From Chitinophagaceae bacterium (GTDB lineage Bacteria; Bacteroidota; Bacteroidia; Chitinophagales; Chitinophagaceae), in NCBI GenBank assembly GCA_947452875.1, contig CANGEZ010000134.1:1-6266 (forward strand): DNA of 6,266 nucleotides. Direction: 5' to 3'. Positions 1 through 6,266 of this stretch are shown here, piece by piece. The notes under the pieces are model-generated. The model saw only the letters and a list, made by a program, of their open reading frames with translations. It ran no database searches and was not told the DNA's origin. A program made the position numbers and the translations under genes. Every line of letters begins with the position of its first letter. Positions within the stretch are counted from its first letter, which is position 1.

Positions 1-844
1 AAGCGGATTCTTAAATCCTAAGTTTTATTCTATCTGGTCTGGCATTTGCATTTTCATGTGGTGGTTCTTGGGTCGCAAAATGAGAGCCATGTCTTTGGAA
101 TCAGATAAAGGCGGCACCATGGATTATGAAACCGGTAAAAAATGGATCTATAAAAATACTGTTTGGGCTTCTTTGTATGCAGTATTCTTCGGTTTGTCTG
201 TGGCTTCTACTGTTCCTTGGTTGTGGTTGATGAGTATCGATGCTCATTGGTATAGCACTATGTACAGCTGGTACACATTCGCAAGCACTTTCGTTTCAGG
301 TATGTCATTAGTAGCTTTGTTTGTTATCTATCTTAAAAACAAAGGCCAATTGGAATATGTAACAGAAGAACATTTACATGACGTTGGTAAGTTCATGTTT
401 GCATTCTCTGTATTCTGGACATACTTATGGTTTTCTCAATACATGTTGATTTGGTATAGTAACCAACCTGAAGAAACAAAATACTTTATTGAAAGAATTG
501 GTACAGCAAGAAAATCTGGTCCTTATCATTTTATTTTCTTCCTAAACTTGTTCATCAACTTCTTATGTCCTTTGTTGATTTTGATGAGAAGAGGCGTGAA
601 AAGAAATTGGACGATGGTAACCGTGATGGCGATACTTATCATTTTTGGTCACTGGATAGATTTTTTCCAAATGGTAATGCCGGGCACTATGCATGAGCAT
701 TTCCACATGGGACTTTTCGAATTGGGAGTACCTGCTTTGTTTATCGGATTGATCATGTGGGGAGTTGGAAGATATTTAACCAGAAATCCTTTGGTGGCTA
801 AGAATCATCCATTCCTTAAAGAAAGTATGATTCACCATACATAG
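1..844 (+). CDS. actF: Alternative complex III subunit ActF, NrfD-like quinone-binding membrane protein (5' truncated)
   Basis: This is the C-terminal part of ActF, an integral membrane subunit of ACIII, the quinol:cytochrome c/oxidase oxidoreductase that replaces the bc1 complex in many Bacteroidota. The frame is open to the left edge (first full codon at base 2), and the residues before the Met at 56 (SGFLNPKFYSIW...) already look like family sequence, so that Met is internal. About 280 residues are visible, against roughly 400 or more for the family. Several hydrophobic helices are apparent. Characteristic stretches are WLWLMSIDAHWYST, the segment HDVGKFMFAFSVFWTYLWFS, and GHWIDFFQMVMPG. 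ActF and ActC are NrfD/PsrC-family paralogues that bind quinol without cofactors of their own. The position directly before coxB is the usual end of the act cluster. It could be confused with ActC, but the position and these stretches favour ActF. The stop is TAG at 842-844. Confidence 0.93.
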   Translation, partial: SGFLNPKFYSIWSGICIFMWWFLGRKMRAMSLESDKGGTMDYETGKKWIYKNTVWASLYAVFFGLSVASTVPWLWLMSIDAHWYSTMYSWYTFASTFVSGMSLVALFVIYLKNKGQLEYVTEEHLHDVGKFMFAFSVFWTYLWFSQYMLIWYSNQPEETKYFIERIGTARKSGPYHFIFFLNLFINFLCPLLILMRRGVKRNWTMVTVMAILIIFGHWIDFFQMVMPGTMHEHFHMGLFELGVPALFIGLIMWGVGRYLTRNPLVAKNHPFLKESMIHHT

Positions 845-925
845 GAAATTCAAAATTTGAAATTCAAAAATTAAAATATTTAAAGCAATTCAAACTGCTT
901 TTAAGAAAAAGAAAAAACTAAAACA
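845..925. other. AT-rich actF-coxB spacer with small direct and inverted repeats
   Basis: This 81-bp gap holds no gene. It contains the 11-bp direct repeat GAAATTCAAAA at 845-855 and 859-869. The perfect inverted repeat TTCAAA-A-TTTGAA lies at 849-861. A weak hairpin, AAAGCA (882-887) with TGCTTT (896-901), has an 8-nt loop. The hairpin is only 6 bp, has little G+C, and is followed by AAG rather than a T tract, so it does not qualify as an intrinsic terminator. The last 25 bases before coxB are almost all A, the kind of leader that serves for initiation in Bacteroidota. I see no convincing TTG / TAnnTTTG promoter. Confidence 0.5.
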
Positions 926-1993
926 ATGAATGAGTTTTATTTCATAGCGATAGTAGCAATGGTATTTGTGGTGATCTTTCAGATTGCTAAAGCAAGTGAA
1001 TACGTTAGTGTATTAAAAGGAGAAGAGAAAACGCGTAAGCAGAACAACAAGATCAATGGATTTCTGCTGATTTCTTTTTTAGTGCTAGGTATGATTGGCG
1101 TATGGTATTGCAACGATATTCTTTATGGTAGAACGTTGTTCCCACAAGGAGCAGCATCTGAACATGGTCAGAAAATTGATTTGATGCTTTACATTACTAT
1201 AGCGGTAACTGGTGTGGTATTTTTTATTACTCAGGTGTTGCTTTTTTGGTTCGCATTTAAATACCAAGAAAAAGAAGGAAAAAAAGCATTTTATTTTCCT
1301 CACAATAATAAGTTGGAGTTGCTATGGACAACAGTTCCTGCAATTTTCTTAACCATCTTAGTGGTATTTGGTTTGAAATATTGGTTTAAGATGACAGGAG
1401 ATGCTCCGAAAGATGCTATATTAGTTGAAATCACAGGTCACCAATTTGCATGGGATATGCGTTATCCAGGTAAAGACGGAAAATTAGGTAAGAAAAATTA
1501 TAAATTATACAACCAGCCTTCAGGAAATACATTGGCAGTTGATTTTAATGATGAAGAGAGCTGGGATGATTTACATACAACAGAAATGCATTTACCGGTA
1601 AATAAAAATGTTAAGTTGGTGATCAACGCTATGGATGTAATTCATGATGTTGGTTTGTCACATTTCAGAATGAAAATGGATGCTGTACCCGGGATACCAA
1701 CTACTATGTGGTTTAAACCTATCTACACAACAGAAGAAATGAAAAAGAGAACAGGCAATCCAAACTTTGTTTATGAAATCAGTTGTGATCAAATGTGTGG
1801 CAAAGGACATTTTTCCATGAGAGGCGTAATCGTAGTGGAATCAGAAGAAGATTACAATAAATGGTTGGCATCACAAAAACCAGAATATTTTACATTATTT
1901 CCTGAAAAAGACCCAAGCAAGCAAGTACAAGCTGTAGACACAACAGCATCAACTTCAAAGCCAATGGCACAGGTAATGCCTAATAATCCATAA
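926..1993 (+). CDS. coxB: Cytochrome c oxidase subunit II, CuA protein with four predicted membrane helices
   Basis: CoxB carries the binuclear CuA centre that takes electrons from cytochrome c or ACIII and passes them to heme a in CoxA. In this 355-residue protein the cupredoxin domain (about residues 160-315) faces the periplasm. The CuA ligands are visible: H240, C287, C291, H295 and M298, in the motif CDQMCGKGHFSM. Position 289 is Gln where most families have Glu. That residue binds copper through its backbone carbonyl, so the site should still form. W176 in GHQFAWDMRYPG is the likely electron-entry aromatic region. Hydrophobic segments lie near residues 3-22, 45-65, 87-112 and 131-153. 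The last two match the usual helical hairpin and the first two are extra. The C-terminus (about 325-355) is a low-complexity tail, and no fused cytochrome c domain is present. The ATG at 926 is preceded by an A-rich leader. Confidence 0.97.
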   Translation: MNEFYFIAIVAMVFVVIFQIAKASEYVSVLKGEEKTRKQNNKINGFLLISFLVLGMIGVWYCNDILYGRTLFPQGAASEHGQKIDLMLYITIAVTGVVFFITQVLLFWFAFKYQEKEGKKAFYFPHNNKLELLWTTVPAIFLTILVVFGLKYWFKMTGDAPKDAILVEITGHQFAWDMRYPGKDGKLGKKNYKLYNQPSGNTLAVDFNDEESWDDLHTTEMHLPVNKNVKLVINAMDVIHDVGLSHFRMKMDAVPGIPTTMWFKPIYTTEEMKKRTGNPNFVYEISCDQMCGKGHFSMRGVIVVESEEDYNKWLASQKPEYFTLFPEKDPSKQVQAVDTTASTSKPMAQVMPNNP

Positions 1994-2027
1994 TATCAAA
2001 ATACTTTAATAATATTTTTATAAAACT

Positions 2028-3833
2028 ATGAGTACAGTAACAGCACAAGAAGCAACACATCATGAGGCACATGGAGATGCACATCACGAACATCACCATC
2101 ATGAAACGTTTATTACTAAATATGTATTCAGTCAAGATCATAAAACCATTGCTAAACAATTTTTAGTAACTGGTATTATCTGGGCTTTCATTGGCGGTTT
2201 GTTTTCTGTGATCTTTCGTTTACAGTTAGCAGATCCTAATGCTACTTACCCATTCTTGGAAGACCTTCTTGGTCATTGGGCTAAAGGTGGTAAACTTCAG
2301 CCTGAGTTTTACTATGCATTAGTAACCATGCACGGTACTATTTTGGTGTTCTTTGTATTGACTGCAGGTTTGAGTGGAACTTTCGCAAACTTTTTAATTC
2401 CGCTTCAAATTGGAGCAAGAGATATGGCCTCTCCTATGTTGAACATGTTGAGTTACTGGTTCTTCTTCTTGGCTTCTGTTATCATGATGTCTTCTTTATT
2501 TGTGCAAACAGGACCTGCAAGTGGTGGTTGGACCATTTATCCGCCATTAAGTGCTTTGGGAGAAGCATCTTCAGGAAGTAAAATAGGAATGGATTTGTGG
2601 TTGGTAAGTATGGCAATGTTTATTGTGTCTTCTTTATTAGGAGGATTGAATTATATCACTACGATTCTTAACATGCGTACAAAAGGAATGAGCATGACTC
2701 GTATGCCATTGACTATTTGGGCTTTGTTTTTTACAGCGGTGTTAGGTGTATTGTCTTTCCCTGTTTTATTATCAGGTGCAATATTATTATTGTTTGATAG
2801 AAATTTAGGAACAAGTTTCTATTTAAGTGATATCGTTGTTGCTGGAAAGATTATGCCAAATGAAGGCGGATCTGCTATTTTATTCCAGCATTTATTCTGG
2901 TTCTTAGGTCACCCTGAAGTATATATCATTTTGTTACCTGCCATGGGTATGTCATCTGAGATTTTATCAGTCAACAGCCGTAAGCCAATCTTTGGTTACA
3001 TGGCGATGGTGGGATCTTTGTTTGCGATTACCATTCTAGCGTTCTTGGTTTGGGCGCACCATATGTTTGTAACCGGATTGAATCCGTTCCTTGGATCGGT
3101 ATTCGTATTGTTGACCTTGTTAATTGCGGTTCCATCTGCGATAAAAGTGTTTAACTGGTTAACTACATTATGGAAAGGAAACATCAGATTTACCCCTGGG
3201 ATGTTATTCGCTATTGGCTTTGTGAGTTTGTTTATCAGCGGTGGTTTAACAGGTATTTTCTTAGGAAACTCTGCATTGGATATTCACCTTCATGATACTT
3301 ATTTTGTAATAGCTCACTTCCATATTGTAATGGGTGTGGCTTCATTCTTTGGAATGTTTGCCGGTGTATATCATTGGTATCCTAAAATGTTTGGTCGTTA
3401 TTTAAATAATACTTTGGCGTATATCCATTTTTGGGTAACGATCGTTGGAGCTTATTTGATTTTCTGGCCAATGCACTATGAAGGTTTGGCGGGTATGCCT
3501 CGTCGTTATTATGATTTCTCAAACTGGGAATCATTCAAAATGTTTAGTGGCTTAAATCAATTTATAAGTATAGTAGCGTTAGTTGTTTTTGCAACTCAGT
3601 TATTATTTATCATTAACTTTTTCTATAGCATTTGGAAAGGTAGAAAAGTTACAAAGCAAAATCCTTGGGAAGCGAACACATTAGAGTGGACCACACCCAT
3701 CAGACCTGGACACGGCAACTGGCCTGGTGAGATTCCTGAAGTTCATCGCTGGCCTTATGATTATGCAAAAGACGGAAAAGATTTTATTCCTCAAAATGTA
3801 CCGTTTGGTGCTGATGAGAGCAAAGATCATTAA
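2028..3833 (+). CDS. coxA: Cytochrome c oxidase subunit I, A1-type heme-copper oxidase
   Basis: This is the catalytic subunit that reduces O2 to water and pumps protons across the inner membrane. All expected residues are present in the 601 residues. H102 and H432 are the heme a ligands and H430 the heme a3 ligand. H295, H344 and H345 bind CuB, and Y299 is the cross-linked tyrosine in GHPEVY. D132, N121 and N139 mark the D channel, E297 is the branching glutamate, and K373 with S370 marks the K channel. H422-D423 fit the Mg site, and R492-R493 fit the heme propionate contacts. The Glu in GHPEV plus both channels identify subfamily A1. The N-terminus has 9 His within residues 11-25, ahead of the first helix. 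The C-terminus ends in the usual NPWEANTLEWTTP segment and a soluble tail. The gap to coxB is 34 bp. The use of heme A rather than heme O is inferred from the CuA partner. Confidence 0.98.
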   Translation: MSTVTAQEATHHEAHGDAHHEHHHHETFITKYVFSQDHKTIAKQFLVTGIIWAFIGGLFSVIFRLQLADPNATYPFLEDLLGHWAKGGKLQPEFYYALVTMHGTILVFFVLTAGLSGTFANFLIPLQIGARDMASPMLNMLSYWFFFLASVIMMSSLFVQTGPASGGWTIYPPLSALGEASSGSKIGMDLWLVSMAMFIVSSLLGGLNYITTILNMRTKGMSMTRMPLTIWALFFTAVLGVLSFPVLLSGAILLLFDRNLGTSFYLSDIVVAGKIMPNEGGSAILFQHLFWFLGHPEVYIILLPAMGMSSEILSVNSRKPIFGYMAMVGSLFAITILAFLVWAHHMFVTGLNPFLGSVFVLLTLLIAVPSAIKVFNWLTTLWKGNIRFTPGMLFAIGFVSLFISGGLTGIFLGNSALDIHLHDTYFVIAHFHIVMGVASFFGMFAGVYHWYPKMFGRYLNNTLAYIHFWVTIVGAYLIFWPMHYEGLAGMPRRYYDFSNWESFKMFSGLNQFISIVALVVFATQLLFIINFFYSIWKGRKVTKQNPWEANTLEWTTPIRPGHGNWPGEIPEVHRWPYDYAKDGKDFIPQNVPFGADESKDH

Positions 3834-3841
3834 TAAATAAA

Positions 3842-4759
3842 GTGCAGGAGAAAAACAATACCATACCCAATTCAACATCGTTTGTTTTGGCAAGTAAAGT
3901 GAAAGATTACTTTTTATTAATCAAATTCACGCTAAGCTTTATGGTTGTGTTTAGTACGGTATTTAGTTACCTGCTTGCACCAAATGTCAGTTTTAATCTG
4001 ATACAAGTTCTTTTACTTTTTGCAGGTGGAATGTTGGTAACAGGATCGGCAAACACCATCAATCAGATTCTTGAAAAAGATACTGATGCGATGATGAAGC
4101 GTACAGCAAAACGTCCGGTTGCCAGCGGAAGAATGAGTTCTTCAGAAGCTTGGGCCTTTGCAGGAATCACTGGCGCATTGGGTACGTTTATCATGTACAC
4201 CTTTAGCGCAGAAGCAGCTTGGTTGAGTTTAGCCAGTTTGATTTTGTATGGATTTGTCTATACACCATTAAAGAAAATAAATTCAATTGCTGTTCTTGTT
4301 GGAGCGATACCTGGAGCTTTACCTTGTTTGATTGGATGGGTAGCTAGCTTTAATGAAGGAAGCCAAAATAACTGGACAGGCGGATGGATTTTATTTGCGA
4401 TTCAGTTCTTATGGCAGTTTCCTCATTTCTGGGCTATAGCCTGGGTTGCTCATAAAGATTACAGTGCCGCAGGTTTTAAATTATTACCAAGTGATAAAGG
4501 GCCAACAAAATTCACCGCAATTCAAACCATCATGTATAGCGCATTGATGATTCCGGTTGGATTGTTACCTTTTATGTACCACATTTCAGGTGAAATCAGC
4601 ATGTGGATTTTACTTGGATGCAATTTATTTATGGTCTATCTGAGTGTGATGTTGTTTATCAAAATGGATGTGCCTTCGGCAAAAAAAGTAATGTTCGGAT
4701 CTTATTTTTATCTGATGATTGTGTTCTTAAGTTTATATGCAGATAAAGTAAGTATATAA
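3842..4759 (+). CDS. ctaB: Protoheme IX farnesyltransferase (heme O synthase)
   Basis: CtaB/CyoE is a UbiA-superfamily membrane prenyltransferase that transfers farnesyl from farnesyl diphosphate to heme B, giving heme O, the precursor of the heme A used by CoxA. The 305-residue length is typical. The first Asp-rich diphosphate/Mg motif is visible as N74...D80-T-D82 followed by MMKRTAKRP (84-92). The family segment FLWQFPHFWAIAW (189-201) is followed by KDY (205-207), and GAIPGALPCLIGW (154-166) is also characteristic. About nine hydrophobic segments are seen. The start is a GTG at 3842, 8 bp after the coxA stop. In this frame TGA codons at 3812-3817 limit any upstream extension, and the next Met, residue 34, lies inside the first helix, so GTG is the best choice. 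The 8-bp gap suggests translational coupling to coxA. The cyoE name is equally used; ctaB fits a cytochrome c oxidase operon. Confidence 0.96.
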   Translation: MQEKNNTIPNSTSFVLASKVKDYFLLIKFTLSFMVVFSTVFSYLLAPNVSFNLIQVLLLFAGGMLVTGSANTINQILEKDTDAMMKRTAKRPVASGRMSSSEAWAFAGITGALGTFIMYTFSAEAAWLSLASLILYGFVYTPLKKINSIAVLVGAIPGALPCLIGWVASFNEGSQNNWTGGWILFAIQFLWQFPHFWAIAWVAHKDYSAAGFKLLPSDKGPTKFTAIQTIMYSALMIPVGLLPFMYHISGEISMWILLGCNLFMVYLSVMLFIKMDVPSAKKVMFGSYFYLMIVFLSLYADKVSI

Positions 4760-4789
4760 AAATAGAAATATTAAAAGTTCTTTAGTGGT

Positions 4790-5356
4790 ATGGAAACAGG
4801 AGAGATTAAACCAAAAAACAAAATACATCCACACAAGTTTACTTTGTGGGTAGGCATTGGCAGTATTGTTATGATGTTTGCGGGTTTAACCAGTGCTTAT
4901 ATAGTTAAACGTAATCAGGCAGGTTGGGTAAGCTATGATTTGCCAAAAGCGTTTTGGTATAGTACCATTATTATTTTATTAAGCAGTTTAACAGTGCAAC
5001 TTTCTGTAAAAGCATTTAAAGAAAGGGCCATGTCGAAATATAGAAAGTTGATGTTTTCAACTTTGGTGTTAGGAGTTCTTTTTATAGTATTACAGTATTT
5101 TGGATTCAAACAATTCTGGAATGCAGGAATGACGCTTCAAGCAAATGTGGCGTTTTCCTTTCTTTACATTATTGTTGGATTACACGGACTGCATGTTATA
5201 GGCGGAATCATTGCTTTAATGGTCATGTCACTGAAAGCATTCAGTACAAAAATTCGTATTTATAGTTCGGTGCCAGTTGAGCTGATTTCTACTTACTGGC
5301 ATTTTGTAGATATACTATGGATTTACTTGCTCATTTTTTTAATCATGATCAGGTAG
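4790..5356 (+). CDS. coxC: Cytochrome c oxidase subunit III-like protein, short five-helix form
   Basis: This 188-residue protein belongs to the heme-copper oxidase subunit III family, which surrounds CoxA, shapes O2 access and stabilises proton uptake. Five hydrophobic segments lie near residues 17-40, 54-74, 86-104, 117-147 and 167-186. The family signatures are GLHGLHVIGG (130-139) and STYWHFVDILWIYL (167-180). Two conserved acidic positions of canonical subunit III are not acidic here. The helix-1 Ser-Glu site reads GSIVMMFAG, and the Q-A-x-E-Y/W motif has become LQYFGF, with Q102 kept and Gly at the Glu position. It is the first of two adjacent subunit III genes and starts 30 bp after ctaB. 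Whether it occupies the subunit III site or a separate position in the complex cannot be told from sequence. The symbol is by family and is shared with the next gene. Confidence 0.9.
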   Translation: METGEIKPKNKIHPHKFTLWVGIGSIVMMFAGLTSAYIVKRNQAGWVSYDLPKAFWYSTIIILLSSLTVQLSVKAFKERAMSKYRKLMFSTLVLGVLFIVLQYFGFKQFWNAGMTLQANVAFSFLYIIVGLHGLHVIGGIIALMVMSLKAFSTKIRIYSSVPVELISTYWHFVDILWIYLLIFLIMIR

Positions 5357-5451
5357 AATAATTAAAAAGTAAAAATTAAAAAGTAAAAAGGCAAGGTCAA
5401 TTTTACATATTGATTTTTGAATTTTCACTTTGAAAAAACAAAAGAATAATT
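5357..5451. repeat. AT-rich spacer with 14-bp tandem repeat and imperfect hairpin
   Basis: The 95-bp gap between the two subunit III genes contains a perfect tandem duplication of ATTAAAAAGTAAAA (5361-5374 and 5375-5388). The left half can pair with the right half. AAAGT (5366-5370) pairs with ACTTT (5427-5431), AAAATT (5372-5377) with AATTTT (5420-5425), and AAAAG (5379-5383) with TTTTT (5414-5418, including a G-U pair), with two mismatches in between. A GC-richer patch, GGCAAGG (5390-5396), sits in the loop, followed by TCAA (5397-5400) facing TTGA (5410-5413). No T tract follows the stem, so it is not a standard terminator. Low complexity makes some of the pairing expected by chance. No open reading frame is seen here. 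Confidence 0.6.
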
Positions 5452-6266
5452 ATGGCAGCAACAATTCCTGCAGGAACAAAATGGTGGAGTGGAGGTAAAA
5501 GTCCTTTCAATGTGAGTTATGGTAAAGTAATGATGTGGTACTTTTTAATGAGCGATGCTTTCACTTTTGGAGCGTTTCTTATTAGCTATGGTACGATTCG
5601 TTTCAGTGTAAATCATTGGGCAGATCCAAACCATGTATTTAATTCATTCCCATTTGCAGGTCATGCTAATTTACCATTGGCTTTTGTGAGTTTGATGACT
5701 TTCATTCTCATCTTCAGTTCGGTTACGATGGTGTTGGCCGTTCACGAAGGTCATCACATGAATCGTAAAGGTGTTGAAAAATATATGCTTCTTACCATTA
5801 TAGGTGGATTGGGCTTCTTAAGCTGTCAAGCTTGGGAGTGGACGCACTTATTAACCGGTGAACATGTGGCTATGTTGAATGATGGTACGTTAAGTGTATT
5901 ACCAACTACAGTAAAAATGAATCCTTGGGGTGAAGCATTAAGTTCAAGTGAAATGATGGCTGCATTGCAAAAAACATCTCATGAACAATTGGTTGCTATT
6001 GCCAACACGCTACATCATGGTGCAGAAGGCGCTCATCACGCCGTTGAATCATTAACCAATCAAGAATTAATTAATCAGATTGCTAGCAATACTGAATTCC
6101 ATGCAACACATACTGGACCCATTGCATTCGGAGGATATTTCTTTGGCATTACCGGTTTCCATGGTTTCCACGTATTTAGTGGTGTTATCATCAACATCGT
6201 AATGTATATCAAAACTAAATTGGGACATTTTGATCAAAGAGGTCATTATGAAATGATTGAAAAAGC
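5452..6266 (+). CDS. coxC: Cytochrome c oxidase subunit III with His-rich insertion (3' truncated)
   Basis: Reading from the ATG at 5452 gives 271 residues with no stop before the window edge. The start MAATIPAGTKWWSGG followed by SPFNVSYGKVMMWYF fits subunit III of Bacteroidota. Helices are visible near residues 25-47, 74-98, 110-130 and 224-256. The canonical Q-A-x-E-W motif is intact (Q126, E129, W130), and the ITGFHGFHVFSG signature (233-244) is clear. At the helix-1 site where most families have Ser-Glu it reads S34-D35, a conservative change. Between N157-P158-W159-G160 and the FGGYFF segment (226-231) there is an extra stretch of about 60 residues with 7 His. The frame stops just before the expected YWHFVD-type last helix, so perhaps 30-50 residues are missing. 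It lies 95 bp after the short subunit III gene and is probably in the same operon. The symbol is by family. Confidence 0.93.
   Translation, partial: MAATIPAGTKWWSGGKSPFNVSYGKVMMWYFLMSDAFTFGAFLISYGTIRFSVNHWADPNHVFNSFPFAGHANLPLAFVSLMTFILIFSSVTMVLAVHEGHHMNRKGVEKYMLLTIIGGLGFLSCQAWEWTHLLTGEHVAMLNDGTLSVLPTTVKMNPWGEALSSSEMMAALQKTSHEQLVAIANTLHHGAEGAHHAVESLTNQELINQIASNTEFHATHTGPIAFGGYFFGITGFHGFHVFSGVIINIVMYIKTKLGHFDQRGHYEMIEK

Noticed and set aside
56..58. ATG at 56 as the start of actF
   Set aside because: The frame stays open to the left edge and the preceding residues continue the family sequence and a membrane helix, so this is an internal Met.
882..902. Possible intrinsic terminator after actF
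   Set aside because: The stem is only 6 bp with two G-C pairs, the loop is 8 nt, and the following bases are TAAGAAAAAG rather than a T tract.
845..925. Possible promoter for coxB
   Set aside because: No pair of elements resembling the Bacteroidota TTG and TAnnTTTG consensus at proper spacing could be made out; AT richness gives only loose partial matches.
1085..1303. Antisense open frame of 72 codons within coxB
   Set aside because: It lies fully inside a well-supported gene, has a composition expected of the reverse of a membrane helix region, and shows no recognisable domain.
2996..3184. Antisense open frame of 62 codons within coxA
   Set aside because: It is opposite the conserved CuB and K-channel region, whose coding constraint explains the open frame.
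3681..3893. Antisense open frame of 70 codons across the coxA-ctaB junction
   Set aside because: It overlaps the conserved C-terminus of CoxA and the start of CtaB; no leader or domain supports it.
3842..4759. ctaB as another UbiA-family prenyltransferase (for example a quinone-pathway enzyme)
   Set aside because: The heme O synthase segments (QFPHFWAIA, KDY, MKRTAKRP) and the position directly after coxA fit CtaB/CyoE much better.
1..6266. Mobile element, CRISPR array, tRNA or rRNA
   Set aside because: I saw no transposase, spaced repeat array, clover-leaf or rRNA-like sequence; the window is filled by respiratory genes with uniform composition.

Overview
The window reads as a chromosomal respiratory gene cluster from a member of the Bacteroidota. 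Four things point there: AT-rich DNA, A-rich leaders without clear Shine-Dalgarno sequences, a last subunit of alternative complex III (ACIII) directly upstream of cytochrome c oxidase genes, and the protein variants themselves (a CuA motif with Gln in place of Glu, a four-helix CoxB, two consecutive subunit III genes). A Chitinophagia-like lineage is my best guess, but the sequence alone does not fix the family.

Layout, all on the + strand: (1) 1-844, the C-terminal 280 residues of ActF, an NrfD-like membrane subunit of ACIII, cut by the left window edge; (2) 845-925, an AT-rich spacer with small repeats; (3) 926-1993, coxB, the CuA subunit II; (4) 2028-3833, coxA, the catalytic subunit I of an A1-type heme-copper oxidase; (5) 3842-4759, ctaB/cyoE, heme O synthase, with a GTG start; (6) 4790-5356, a short five-helix subunit III-like protein; (7) 5357-5451, an AT-rich spacer with a 14-bp tandem repeat inside an imperfect hairpin; (8) 5452 to the right edge, a second and more canonical subunit III with a His-rich insertion, cut before its last helix. 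No gene-free stretch exceeds 100 bp.

Together the genes encode the end of an aerobic electron transport chain. ACIII oxidises menaquinol and passes electrons to a c-type cytochrome or directly to the CuA centre of CoxB. CoxA reduces O2 and pumps protons. CtaB farnesylates heme B to heme O, the precursor of heme A. The same strand, the order and the mostly short gaps (8-34 bp, two gaps of 81 and 95 bp) suggest one transcription unit.

I find no evidence of a previously undescribed system here. The points that repay a second look are the His-rich tail of CoxA, the His-rich insertion in the second subunit III, the loss of key acidic residues in the first subunit III, the extra membrane hairpin of CoxB, and the repeat/hairpin element between the two subunit III genes.
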